A model generated the notes under the pieces. It was not told the origin of the DNA and did no database searches. It was given only the letters and a program-made list of their open reading frames with translations. DNA of 64,000 nucleotides from GCA-2705445 sp002705445 (GTDB lineage: Bacteria > Pseudomonadota > Gammaproteobacteria > Poriferisulfidales > GCA-002705445), in contig JBJKYB010000002.1 of NCBI GenBank assembly GCA_045561235.1, positions 744,001 through 808,000 of the forward strand, written 5' to 3'. Shown here in pieces: positions 22,406 to 31,850 of this stretch. A program made the position numbers and the translations under genes. The number at the start of each line of letters is the position of its first letter. The first letter of the stretch is position 1.

Positions 22406-23824
22406 ATGAACACAACAATAATTGGTTTTGCGTATCTTCTTTCTGGAGTACTTTTTATTCTGGCTTTAAAAGGACTTTCTTCTCCTGTATCAGCTAGAAA
22501 AGGTAATACATATGGAATGCTAGGCATGGCAATTGCTGTAGCAACAACCCTTTATGGTGCTGGTTCGGGACTACAGTTATCAAGTTACACAAATATTATT
22601 ATTGCAGTTGCTATAGGTGGTATTTTTGGATCTATACTCGCAAGAAAAATTAGCATGACTGCATTACCTCAGCTAGTTGCAGCTTTTCATAGCTTAGTTG
22701 GTCTTGCGGCAGTTTTTGTTGCTATTGGAGCATACAAGAATCCAGCAGCCTTCTTCGCTGGCGGCATAATAACAACTGGAAGTATGATTGAAATGAGTTT
22801 AGGTTTAGCAATTGGTGCTATAACATTCTCTGGCTCAGTTATTGCTTTTGCTAAACTTCAAGGTTTAGTAAGTGGAAACCCATTGGTTTTTAAAGGGCAA
22901 CACTTAATTAATCTAATTATATTTTTAGCTATATTATCTCTAATATATATGACAGCTATAGCTCCTATGGATGCAGTAACTGAACAATATTTTTGGGCGA
23001 TTGTAGGATTATCTTTTTTTATTGGTTTCCTAGTTGTTTTACCTATTGGTGGAGCTGATATGCCAGTCGTCGTTTCAATGCTTAATTCTTACTCTGGTTG
23101 GGCAGCCTGTGGTATAGGTTTTACTTTACAAAATACAGCCTTGATAATTACTGGAGCTTTGGTGGGTTCTTCCGGAGCAATACTTAGTTATATTATGTGT
23201 AAAGGAATGAATCGTTCCATCGTAAGCGTTTTGCTTGGCGGCTTTGGGGGAGATGCTGATGCAGCATCAGTTGCAGCAGCACAACCAAAAGGAAATGTAA
23301 AACAAGGTAGCGCAGATGATGCCTCTTTTATTATGAGTAATGCCCAAAAAGTTATTATTGTACCAGGTTATGGCATGGCAGTTTCTCAGGCACAACATGC
23401 GTTGAGAGAAATGTGTGATTTATTAAAAGAAAAAGGTGTTGAAGTTAGATATGCTATTCATCCGGTCGCTGGAAGAATGCCAGGTCACATGAATGTTCTT
23501 TTGGCAGAAGCAAATGTCCCGTATGATGAAGTATTTGAACTCGAAGAAATAAATCATGAATTTGCTACTGCAGATGTTGCATTTGTAATTGGTGCTAATG
23601 ATGTCACAAACCCATTGGCAAAAACTGATCCACAAAGTCCAATTTACGGAATGCCGATATTAGATGTTGAAAAAGCAGCCACAACATTGTTTTTAAAAAG
23701 ATCTATGGCTTCTGGATATGCTGGAGTAGACAATGATCTGTTCTTTAGAGATAAAACGATGATGTTACTGGGAGATGCTAAAAAAACAACCGAAGAAATT
23801 GTTCAAGCATTAAATTTAAGCTAA
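22406..23824 (+). CDS. pntB: NAD(P) transhydrogenase subunit beta
   Basis: A 472-residue subunit combining about nine membrane helices of the proton channel with the NADP(H)-binding domain III. The C-terminal domain shows VIIVPGYGMAVSQAQHAL, HPVAGRMPGHMNVLLAEA, FVIGANDVTNPLAK and DVEKAATTLFLKRSMASGYAGVDN, cited here by short cores. It completes the pntAA-pntAB-pntB operon. The end overlaps the convergent gph by four bases, with no visible terminator between them. Confidence 0.97.
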   Translation: MNTTIIGFAYLLSGVLFILALKGLSSPVSARKGNTYGMLGMAIAVATTLYGAGSGLQLSSYTNIIIAVAIGGIFGSILARKISMTALPQLVAAFHSLVGLAAVFVAIGAYKNPAAFFAGGIITTGSMIEMSLGLAIGAITFSGSVIAFAKLQGLVSGNPLVFKGQHLINLIIFLAILSLIYMTAIAPMDAVTEQYFWAIVGLSFFIGFLVVLPIGGADMPVVVSMLNSYSGWAACGIGFTLQNTALIITGALVGSSGAILSYIMCKGMNRSIVSVLLGGFGGDADAASVAAAQPKGNVKQGSADDASFIMSNAQKVIIVPGYGMAVSQAQHALREMCDLLKEKGVEVRYAIHPVAGRMPGHMNVLLAEANVPYDEVFELEEINHEFATADVAFVIGANDVTNPLAKTDPQSPIYGMPILDVEKAATTLFLKRSMASGYAGVDNDLFFRDKTMMLLGDAKKTTEEIVQALNLS

Positions 23825-24480
23825 CTAATTAAATTTTTTAGATCTAATGGGGAATCAATTATATAATCACTTTCCCACTCTTTAATTTGGTTTGTATCAC
23901 TTATAAAGCCATATGCTGCTGCAACAGAAAACATTTTTGCAGCATTTGCAGCAACAATGTCTCTTAAATCATCACCAACATAAGCGCAAAATATTGGATC
24001 AACTGATATTTGTTTTGAAGCATATATTAATGGTTCAGGATTAGGTTTTTTAACACTAAGAGTGTCTCCAGCAACTATACAATTTGGTGCATGAGTAAAA
24101 TTAAGCATTTCTATAATAGGCAATACAAGATAGCTCGGTTTATTTGTAACAATACCCCACTTAATGTTCTTGCTTACTAAGGTATCTATAACTTCTGAAA
24201 TTCCATTAAATAAATGTGTATTAATAAATAAATTTTTTTTATAAATTTCTAAATAGTCTGAAATTAATTTACTTCTCTCTAAGTTAGACACTTTTGGGCA
24301 AGAAAAATCTATTAAACCGGCAGCACCTTTTGAAATATAGTTTTTTGCAATATTTAATTCAACCTTCTTTCTTTTATGATTTTCTAATAAAATATTTAGA
24401 CAATTAATCATATCAAATGATGTATCTGCAATAGTGCCATCAAAATCAAAAAGCATTGCAGCAATATTTCTATTAATCAT
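23821..24480 (-). CDS. gph: Phosphoglycolate phosphatase-like HAD hydrolase
   Basis: A haloacid dehalogenase-superfamily phosphatase with FDFDGTIADTS (nucleophile and acid/base Asp), GIVTNKPS, KPNPEPLIYA and YVGDDLRDIVAA. At 219 residues it has a helical cap after the first motif. Adjacency and overlap with ubiG match the ubiG-gph (mupP) pair of gammaproteobacteria, where the enzyme may act on phosphoglycolate or on MurNAc 6-phosphate. The sequence alone does not decide the substrate. Its start overlaps the end of ubiG by eight bases. Confidence 0.85.
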   Translation of the reverse strand: MINRNIAAMLFDFDGTIADTSFDMINCLNILLENHKRKKVELNIAKNYISKGAAGLIDFSCPKVSNLERSKLISDYLEIYKKNLFINTHLFNGISEVIDTLVSKNIKWGIVTNKPSYLVLPIIEMLNFTHAPNCIVAGDTLSVKKPNPEPLIYASKQISVDPIFCAYVGDDLRDIVAANAAKMFSVAAAYGFISDTNQIKEWESDYIIDSPLDLKNLIS

Positions 24481-25171
24481 TATTTTTCTTGCAATGTATT
24501 ATGTAATTTATAATAGGATTTGATGATTCATAAAATTTATTATTAAGAAAATTATAATTTATACCTTTAATACTATGTACTTCTAAAGAATTTTTTCTTA
24601 AGATTTTACAAAATTCAGAGGGTTTAATAAAATTTTTATAATCATGAGTTCCACGTGGTAAAATATTAAATATATATTCGGCGCCAACTATTGAAATGAG
24701 ATATGAAATTAAATTTCTATTTAATGTTGAAAAAAATAAATCAGATTCATTCTTAGTAACATTAATACAATCTTGAATAAGCTTTTCTGGATCAGGAACG
24801 TGCTCAATAAGCTCAAGACATGTGAGAACGTCATATCTAATTTTTGAATCTTTAATTAATTTGTCTAAACTTATATTTTGGTAATCTATATCTAAATTTC
24901 TTAAGGTTTGATGGATTTTAGCAATTTCTATTGCTTCATTGGACATGTCTATGCCTTTAACCTTTGTTGTTTTTGAAAACAATTCTTCACAAAGAAGACC
25001 TCCGCCACAACCGACATCTATTAGAGATTTGTTTTTAAGATCTATACTATTTTTAATAAAGTTTACTCTCACGGGATTTAACATATGAAGGGGCTTAAAA
25101 GGGCCTTCGGGATCCCACCAACTGTAAGAAATATCGTCAAATTTTTGTACTTCTTTATTATCTACATTCAT
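24473..25171 (-). CDS. ubiG: Ubiquinone biosynthesis O-methyltransferase
   Basis: Carries out both O-methylation steps of ubiquinone synthesis with S-adenosylmethionine. SYSWWDPEGPFKPLHMLNPVR is the diagnostic N-terminus, cited by WWDPEGPFKPLHMLNP. SLIDVGCGGGLLCEEL binds SAM, and LELIEHVPDP with ILPRGTHDYKNFIKPSE follow. ATG 25171 gives 232 residues; a TTG two codons upstream is unlikely. Ubiquinone use fits an aerobic respiratory lifestyle. The gene is divergent from gyrA and followed by gph. Confidence 0.95.
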   Translation of the reverse strand: MNVDNKEVQKFDDISYSWWDPEGPFKPLHMLNPVRVNFIKNSIDLKNKSLIDVGCGGGLLCEELFSKTTKVKGIDMSNEAIEIAKIHQTLRNLDIDYQNISLDKLIKDSKIRYDVLTCLELIEHVPDPEKLIQDCINVTKNESDLFFSTLNRNLISYLISIVGAEYIFNILPRGTHDYKNFIKPSEFCKILRKNSLEVHSIKGINYNFLNNKFYESSNPIINYIIHCKKNND

Positions 25172-25267
25172 GCACAATATATTATCTTATTTTTTAAAAA
25201 TAAGCATTAATAGCGGTGTTATATGAGGGTTTTTTTAGCTGATAATCTAGTGAAAAAATGCTACTCA

Positions 25268-25276
25268 TGTTAGAAT
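25268..25276 (+). promoter_or_regulatory. Candidate extended -10 element for gyrA
   Basis: TGTTAGAAT lies about 37 bases before the gyrA ATG. No good -35 is present, as is usual for extended -10 promoters. GAG at 25305-25307 may serve as the ribosome binding site. Confidence 0.35.
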
Positions 25277-25312
25277 TAAAGGTATTCCAACCATCCAAAA
25301 AATAGAGTCATA

Positions 25313-27859
25313 ATGGTAGATTTTGCAAAAGAATTAGTGCCTGTATCCATAGAAGAAGAGACAAGTAAAGCATATTTAGAATATGCCATGAGCGTGATAA
25401 TTGGAAGAGCTTTACCAGATATTAGAGATGGATTGAAACCTGTTCATAGAAGAGTTTTATATGCTATGGAGTCAATGGGTAATTATTCTAATAAACCATA
25501 TAAAAAATCTGCCCGTGTTGTTGGAGATGTAATCGGTAAATATCATCCTCACGGAGACACTGCAGCTTACGATACAATTGTAAGAATGGCGCAAGATTTT
25601 TCAATGAGATATATCTTGGTAGACGGCCAAGGTAATTTTGGTTCTATCGATGGTGATTCACCTGCAGCAATGAGGTACACAGAAGTACGAATGGCTAAAA
25701 TAGCACATGAAATTTTATCAGATCTTGATAAGGAAACCGTTGATTTTAGACCTAATTATGATGAAACAGAAATTGAACCTGTAGTACTTCCTACTAGAGT
25801 TCCAAATTTATTGGTAAATGGATCTTCAGGTATAGCTGTAGGTATGGCAACTAATATTCCTCCCCATAATTTATACGAAGTAATTGACGCTGTAATAGCA
25901 CTAAGTAAAAAGCCAGATCTTAAAATAAAAGATTTAATGAAATATATTCCTGGCCCAGATTTTCCAACAGCAGGAATTATCACAACTGATAAGGCTGACA
26001 ATGGAATAGAGTCTGCATATGAGACAGGAAAAGGTAAAGTTATAATGCAAGCATTAACTCATATTGAGACCGATAAAAAGAAATCTCGTGAAAAAATAAT
26101 TATTTCAGAACTTCCATATCAAGTTAACAAAGCTAGGTTAATTGAAAAAATTGCCGAATTGGTAAGAGACAAAAAGTTAGAAGGTATTTCTGAATTAAGA
26201 GATGAGTCAGATAAAGACGGAATGAGGGTTGTAATAGAATTAAAAAAATCAGAGATATCAGAAGTCCTTTTAAATAATTTATTCCAGCAGACTCAAATGA
26301 GAACATCTTTTAGTATCAATATGGTTGCATTAATCAATGGTAAACCTAGAGCGGTAAATCTAAAAGAAATATTGTCAGCTTTTATTGAACATAGAAAAGA
26401 AATAGTTACCAAAAGAACTATATTTGAATTGAAAAAAGCTAGGGAGAAAGCTCATATCTTAGAAGGCTTAGCTGTAGCATTATCTAATATAGATGAAATA
26501 ATAAAATTAATTAAAGAATCTAAAAATTCTCAAGAAGCAAAAGAAAAATTGCTCTCTAAAAAATGGAAGGCTGGTATTATTCTTAAGATGTTAGATTCGT
26601 CAAAAGGATCTATTACAAAACCTGAGGATTTAAATGAAAATCTTGGTTTAGTAAAAAATCAATATATATTATCAGAAAATCAAGCGCAGGCTATCTTGGA
26701 AATGAAATTAAGTAGGTTAACCGCCTTAGAACAAGATAAAATAATTCTCGATTTTAAAGAGCTTTTGGAAAATATAAAAAATTTTCAACTTATTTTGAGT
26801 GATAATAATGTTCTTATGGATTTGATAAGAACTGAATTAGAAGAAATAAAAAAAACATACGGTGATCATAGAAGAACTAAGTTTGAAAAATTTGTAAATT
26901 TCTCTAAAGAAGATTTAACAAAAGAAGAAGATCTAGTCGTAACTCTTTCAAATGCAGGATATATTAAAGCTCAACCTGTGGATACATATAGTGCGCAAAA
27001 AAGAGGTGGCCGAGGAAAAACAGCTGCAACAGTAAAAGATGCAGATTTTATTGAAAAATTATTTGTTGCTAATTCTCATGATACAATTTTATGCTTTTCA
27101 AGTTTAGGAAAAGTATATTGGCTTAAAGTCTATGATATTCCACAATCTGGAAGATCCGCTAAAGGTAAAGCGATAGTCAATATACTTTCATTAGCACAGT
27201 TTGAAAAAATTACAGCTATACAGAAAATAAGTAATTATGATGAGAATTTGTTTGTTCTAATGGCAACTAGCAAAGGAATAATTAAAAAAACCAAGTTAGT
27301 AGAATTTTCAAGACCAAGATCATCTGGCCTTATAGCAATAAATTTAAAAGATGGAGATAATTTAATTGAAGTTAGTATAACTGACGGAAAAAAACAAATA
27401 ATGCTCTTTTCAAGTGCTGGAAAAGCAATTAGATTTGATGAGTCTGATGTGAGTTGTGTTGGAAGAAGTGCTGCTGGTGTAAAGGGTATTAGTATTGGAA
27501 AAGATCAATTTGTAATTAGTATGATAACAAGTGATAAAAATGATTCAGATGACATTTTAATTGCTACCGAAAATGGTTATGGAAAAAGAACTAAGATAGA
27601 CGAATTTTCTTTACAAAAAAGATCTGGTAAAGGAAATATTGCTGTTAAGACTACAGATAGAAATGGAAATGTAGTTGGGGCTCTTAAGGTAAAGGAGAAT
27701 GATGATTTAATGTTAATTACAGATCATGGAACTTTAGCAAGAACATCTATTAAGGATATTTCTCAATTGGGTCGAAATACTCAAGGGGTAAGATTGCAAA
27801 AACTTGGTAAAGATGAAAAACTATCACAAATAGAAAAAGTAGAAGAAGAAAAAGTTTAA
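25313..27859 (+). CDS. gyrA: DNA gyrase subunit A
   Basis: The breakage-reunion subunit of gyrase. The active tyrosine is Tyr122 in AAMRYTEVRM. The quinolone-resistance region reads HPHGDTAAYD, with Thr at the position of E. coli Ser83 and Asp87 kept. The C-terminal beta-pinwheel carries the GyrA box QKRGGRGK, which separates it from ParC. The length is 848 residues. Thr at position 83 is the natural residue in several genera and does not by itself signify resistance. It begins a long forward block with pheA 30 bases downstream. Confidence 0.97.
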   Translation: MVDFAKELVPVSIEEETSKAYLEYAMSVIIGRALPDIRDGLKPVHRRVLYAMESMGNYSNKPYKKSARVVGDVIGKYHPHGDTAAYDTIVRMAQDFSMRYILVDGQGNFGSIDGDSPAAMRYTEVRMAKIAHEILSDLDKETVDFRPNYDETEIEPVVLPTRVPNLLVNGSSGIAVGMATNIPPHNLYEVIDAVIALSKKPDLKIKDLMKYIPGPDFPTAGIITTDKADNGIESAYETGKGKVIMQALTHIETDKKKSREKIIISELPYQVNKARLIEKIAELVRDKKLEGISELRDESDKDGMRVVIELKKSEISEVLLNNLFQQTQMRTSFSINMVALINGKPRAVNLKEILSAFIEHRKEIVTKRTIFELKKAREKAHILEGLAVALSNIDEIIKLIKESKNSQEAKEKLLSKKWKAGIILKMLDSSKGSITKPEDLNENLGLVKNQYILSENQAQAILEMKLSRLTALEQDKIILDFKELLENIKNFQLILSDNNVLMDLIRTELEEIKKTYGDHRRTKFEKFVNFSKEDLTKEEDLVVTLSNAGYIKAQPVDTYSAQKRGGRGKTAATVKDADFIEKLFVANSHDTILCFSSLGKVYWLKVYDIPQSGRSAKGKAIVNILSLAQFEKITAIQKISNYDENLFVLMATSKGIIKKTKLVEFSRPRSSGLIAINLKDGDNLIEVSITDGKKQIMLFSSAGKAIRFDESDVSCVGRSAAGVKGISIGKDQFVISMITSDKNDSDDILIATENGYGKRTKIDEFSLQKRSGKGNIAVKTTDRNGNVVGALKVKENDDLMLITDHGTLARTSIKDISQLGRNTQGVRLQKLGKDEKLSQIEKVEEEKV

Positions 27860-27889
27860 AACTCTTAAAAATTTATTGAGATTTAAAAA

Positions 27890-28972
27890 ATGAATAAAGA
27901 TATAAAAAAAATTAGAGATAATATAGATTCATTAGACTCTAAAATTCTTGAGCTACTAAATGAAAGAGCTCAAGAAGCGGTTAATATATCAAAAGAAAAA
28001 CAAAAAACAAAAGATTTGGATAATTTCTATAATCCTGAACGTGAAGCCCAAGTAATGAGACGTATTCAGGATTTGAATCAAGGCCCATTATCAGACAAAA
28101 GTATTTTAAAATTATTTAGAGAAATTATGTCATCATGTCTATCTTTAGAATCACCTCTTAAAGTTTCTTATTTGGGGCCGGAGGGTACTTACACGCACTT
28201 GGCAACTATAAATCATTTTGGTAATTCTGTTTTATCTAATGCATTTCCTTCTGTCGAAGAAGTGTTCACTTCGGTTGAAAAAAGAGACTCTCATTATGGA
28301 GTTGTTCCCGTTGAAAATTCTACACAAGGTATTGTGTCTTCAACCTTAGATATGTTTATGAAATCTTCATTAAAAATTGCAGGAGAAATTGAAATAATTA
28401 TAAATCATAATATGCTATCAAAATCAGATAATCCATCTGATATTAAAAAAATTTATGCACATCCGCAATCATTTTCTCAATGCAAACAATGGCTTGATAA
28501 AAATTATGCAGATTGCGACAAAGTAAATGCTTTGAGTAATGCAGAAGCAGCTTTAATAGCTTCAAAAGAAAAGGATACTGCAGCAATTGCTAGTGAAGCT
28601 GCGGCAGATATATATGGATTAAATATGCTTAGTAAAAATATCCAAGATAATCAAAATAATTCAACACGATTTTTAGTTATTGGAAATAGAGATACTGAAC
28701 CATCTGGAAATGACAAAACAAGTATTATAGTTTCTACAAAAAATAACTCTGGCGCTTTATATGAATTACTAAAGCCTTTATCAAAAAACAATGTAAGCAT
28801 GACCAGGATTGAATCAAGACCATCAAAACATAATAATTGGGAGTACTTATTCTATTTAGATCTAGACGGTCATATTAAAGATGAACCATTGAAAAAGGCT
28901 AACGAAGAAATTAAAAAAGAGGCTAGTTTATATAGATTTTTAGGCTCATATCCTGCAGCATTACTTAAATAA
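27890..28972 (+). CDS. pheA: Bifunctional chorismate mutase/prephenate dehydratase
   Basis: Converts chorismate to prephenate and then phenylpyruvate. The AroQ mutase domain is at about 1-90 (IRDNIDSLDSKILELLNERA). The dehydratase at about 95-270 shows YLGPEGTYTHLA, VPVENSTQGIVSSTLDM and NNSTRFLVIG. The ACT domain at about 280-355 has GALYELLKPL and the phenylalanine-sensing ESRPSK, so feedback inhibition by phenylalanine is expected. It has 360 residues. The common neighbour serC is absent between gyrA and pheA. tyrA starts one base after the stop. Confidence 0.95.
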   Translation: MNKDIKKIRDNIDSLDSKILELLNERAQEAVNISKEKQKTKDLDNFYNPEREAQVMRRIQDLNQGPLSDKSILKLFREIMSSCLSLESPLKVSYLGPEGTYTHLATINHFGNSVLSNAFPSVEEVFTSVEKRDSHYGVVPVENSTQGIVSSTLDMFMKSSLKIAGEIEIIINHNMLSKSDNPSDIKKIYAHPQSFSQCKQWLDKNYADCDKVNALSNAEAALIASKEKDTAAIASEAAADIYGLNMLSKNIQDNQNNSTRFLVIGNRDTEPSGNDKTSIIVSTKNNSGALYELLKPLSKNNVSMTRIESRPSKHNNWEYLFYLDLDGHIKDEPLKKANEEIKKEASLYRFLGSYPAALLK

Positions 28973-28973
28973 A

Positions 28974-29852
28974 ATGTCTGAAAAAAATATCATAAAAGTA
29001 AAAAAAATTCTTGTAGTAGGATTAGGTCTTATTGGCGCATCATTATGTAGAGACTTAAAAAAAAAATCTAAATACGAAAAAATATATGGTTATGACCAGG
29101 ATATAGATATAATGCAATTTGCCTTAGATAATAATTTTGTTCATGATATTAAAAAAGATCTTAATGAGGGTATAGCAAATTCAGATTTAATAGTATTATG
29201 TGTTCCTGTTTATTCAATTATAAATATTTTAGATGAAATTAAAATTTTCTTTAATACCAATAAAGTTTTTACAGACACCTTAAGTAGCAAAAGTATAATT
29301 TTGAAATATCTTGCTGATAATAAAATTTCAAATACTCAAAATTTTATATTATCTCATCCTATGGCAGGTACAGAAAATTCTGGTATACAAAGTTCACAAG
29401 AAAACTTATTTAATGAAGCAGCTACATTTATTTGTAAATTAGAATCATCAGATAATGATAAAGTGGATCAAGTAAAAGCTATGTGGAGATCTGTCAATTG
29501 TCATATTATTAGTGAAGACGCCATTAATCATGACAGTGTTTTAGCAGCTTTAAGTCATGGGCCTCATGCAATATCGTTTGCTCTATCAAAATTGACAAAT
29601 AAAAAAGATTTATTTAATGAAATGCCTTGGAGTAAAAACAAAGGCAGTTTAGCTGAGATGGTAAGAGTAGCAAGTAGTGATCCAGTTGCGTGGTTAAGTA
29701 TATTTGAAGATAATCAGGATAATTTAATATCATACATTAATGAATATCTTGAGGAATTAAATAAGCTTAAATTAATTTTAAAATCAAAAAAACACGACGA
29801 TTTACTGAATTACCTAGCGGCATCTAAACCAAAAAGTACTAAATTGAAGTAA
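28974..29852 (+). CDS. tyrA: Prephenate dehydrogenase
   Basis: Oxidises prephenate to 4-hydroxyphenylpyruvate for tyrosine. The NAD motif VVGLGLIGASLCRDL, the phosphate-binding SSKS, the SHPMAGTENSGI block and ALSHGPHAISFAL carry the catalytic histidines. It has 292 residues and no mutase or ACT domain. It may act on arogenate as well; sequence does not settle that. It directly follows pheA and precedes aroA by seven bases, as in the pheA-tyrA-aroA order of pseudomonads, though hisC is missing here. Confidence 0.93.
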   Translation: MSEKNIIKVKKILVVGLGLIGASLCRDLKKKSKYEKIYGYDQDIDIMQFALDNNFVHDIKKDLNEGIANSDLIVLCVPVYSIINILDEIKIFFNTNKVFTDTLSSKSIILKYLADNKISNTQNFILSHPMAGTENSGIQSSQENLFNEAATFICKLESSDNDKVDQVKAMWRSVNCHIISEDAINHDSVLAALSHGPHAISFALSKLTNKKDLFNEMPWSKNKGSLAEMVRVASSDPVAWLSIFEDNQDNLISYINEYLEELNKLKLILKSKKHDDLLNYLAASKPKSTKLK

Positions 29853-29859
29853 TTATTTT

Positions 29860-31170
29860 ATGGTAGAAAAATACACTGTACATCCTTCAAATAACATAAG
29901 TGGCATTACTAATGTCCCAGGTGATAAGTCAATATCTCATAGAGCATTGATTTTATTATCAATTTCCGAAGGAACAGGAAATGTTTCCGGTTTACTTGAG
30001 TCTGAAGACTGTTTAGCAACTTTAAATATATTTAAAATGCTTGGGGTGAAAATTGAAAAGATTGATAAAAATTCCTATTCAATTAAGGGAAAAGGACTAT
30101 ATGGTTTAAAAGAAACTAAAAAAAATCTTGATTGCGGAAACTCTGGAACAAGCATGAGGCTTTTAGCAGGACTATTGAGTGCTCAAAAATTTTCAAGTAA
30201 TTTAGTTGGTGATAGCTCTCTTAACAAAAGGCCTATGGAAAGAATAGCAATACCTTTAACTAGGATGGGTGCAAATATAAATTTATCTGATCACAAAACA
30301 GCACCAATAAAAATAAATAGTGCTAAAAAAATATTACCAATAGAGTATGAAATGCCAATAGATAGCGCACAAATAAAATCTTCAATTATTCTTGCGAGTC
30401 TTTATGCTGATGGTGAAACAAAGATTATTGAAAATACTCCTACAAGAGATCATACCGAAAATATGGTAAATTTTTTAAATGGAAATATTATTAAAGTAAA
30501 TAATAAAATCATAATAGATCCAAAAACTAAATTAATTTCAAGAGATATCAATATACCTGGTGACATATCATCAGCTATGTTCATAATAGTTGCGTGTTTG
30601 ATTTCAAAAAATTCAGAAATTCTCATTCAAAATGTTGGATTAAATAATCTAAGAACTGGAGGCCTTGATATTTTAAAATTAATGGGTGCACAAATTTATA
30701 TTTCAAATATAAAAAATTTTGGACCAGAAAAATTCGGAGATATAAAAGTAATATCTTCTAAATTACGAGGCATTGTGATACCAAAAAAATATGTAGCAAG
30801 CTCCATAGACGAGTTTCCTATACTATTTATTGCAGCAGCTAATGCATCTGGTAAAACAGTACTAAGAAATGCTCAGGAATTAAGATACAAAGAAAGTGAC
30901 AGACTTGATGCTATGTCACAAGGTCTATCAAGTTGTAATATAGCTCATAAATTATTTTATGATGGAATAGAAATAGAAGGCGGTAAAATGCGTGGAGCAA
31001 CTGTAAACAGCTTTGATGATCATAGAGTTGCAATGTCGTTTTTAATCGCAGGTATTTCTGCCAAAGAACCAATAACAGTTTTGAATACAAAAAATATTTT
31101 GACTTCTTTTCCCGATTTTTATAGTTTGATTAAAGATACAGGAGTTAATATTATTCGAGAAAATAATTGA
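29860..31170 (+). CDS. aroA: 3-phosphoshikimate 1-carboxyvinyltransferase (EPSP synthase)
   Basis: Sixth step of the shikimate pathway, adding enolpyruvate to shikimate 3-phosphate. Motifs are PGDKSISHRALIL, DCGNSGTSMRLLAGLL, DSSLNKRPMERI, SAQIKSSIILA and ELRYKESDRLDAM. The active-site loop reads LDCGNSGTSMR with Ala following in the usual position, close to the class II type; class assignment needs alignment. It has 436 residues. The stop overlaps the TTG start of cmk as TTGA. Confidence 0.95.
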   Translation: MVEKYTVHPSNNISGITNVPGDKSISHRALILLSISEGTGNVSGLLESEDCLATLNIFKMLGVKIEKIDKNSYSIKGKGLYGLKETKKNLDCGNSGTSMRLLAGLLSAQKFSSNLVGDSSLNKRPMERIAIPLTRMGANINLSDHKTAPIKINSAKKILPIEYEMPIDSAQIKSSIILASLYADGETKIIENTPTRDHTENMVNFLNGNIIKVNNKIIIDPKTKLISRDINIPGDISSAMFIIVACLISKNSEILIQNVGLNNLRTGGLDILKLMGAQIYISNIKNFGPEKFGDIKVISSKLRGIVIPKKYVASSIDEFPILFIAAANASGKTVLRNAQELRYKESDRLDAMSQGLSSCNIAHKLFYDGIEIEGGKMRGATVNSFDDHRVAMSFLIAGISAKEPITVLNTKNILTSFPDFYSLIKDTGVNIIRENN

Positions 31171-31850
31171 CTTACAAAATAATTACAATTGATGGTCCTA
31201 GTGGTGTTGGTAAAGGTACAGTCGCCACAATGATTGCTGATGAGCTTGGTTTAAATTATTTGGATAGCGGTTCGCTTTATAGAGCATTAGCATTAAAATT
31301 GTTCGAAAAAAACCATAATTTTGAGGATGTAATTAATAATTTAGACTATTTAATTTCTGATATAAATATTGAATTTCAATATAAAAAGGGACTTGGGACA
31401 AAAATATTTGTTAATAATGAAGATTTCTCAGAAAAGATAAGGACAGAAAAAGTTGCAATACTTGCAGCAAATATCGCTAAAGATAAACGAGCGCGGGATA
31501 TGCTTGAAGAATATCAAAGGAAATATCTTGCAGAACCAGGTTTAGTTGCTGATGGGAGAGATATGGGCACAAAAGTCTTTATTGAGGCAAATATCAAGTT
31601 CTATTTAACTGCATCAGTAGAAAAAAGAGCAGAAAGGCGCTTAAATCAGTTGAAAGATCAAGGAATTAGTGCTAACTTGCCGAATCTTATACAAAGACTT
31701 TTGTCACGTGATAAGGCCGATACTGAGAGATTGATATCTCCTCTGATGCCGGCTAAAGATGCAATAATAATTGATACAAGTGATATTGATGCTTCTGAAG
31801 TATTTAATATAACTATAAACAAAATTAGGGAAACATTAAAAATTATATGA
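31167..31850 (+). CDS. cmk: Cytidylate kinase
   Basis: Phosphorylates CMP and dCMP. ITIDGPSGVGKGTVATMIA is the P-loop start, LDSGSLYRALAL is the NMP-binding region, and LVADGRDMGTKVFIEA with RRLNQLKDQG follow. The start is TTG at 31167, which overlaps the aroA stop; no ATG exists before the P-loop. GAG lies about nine bases upstream. The length of 227 residues is normal. Its stop overlaps the rpsA start as ATGA. The order aroA-cmk-rpsA-ihfB is a classic gammaproteobacterial block. Confidence 0.96.
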   Translation: MTYKIITIDGPSGVGKGTVATMIADELGLNYLDSGSLYRALALKLFEKNHNFEDVINNLDYLISDINIEFQYKKGLGTKIFVNNEDFSEKIRTEKVAILAANIAKDKRARDMLEEYQRKYLAEPGLVADGRDMGTKVFIEANIKFYLTASVEKRAERRLNQLKDQGISANLPNLIQRLLSRDKADTERLISPLMPAKDAIIIDTSDIDASEVFNITINKIRETLKII

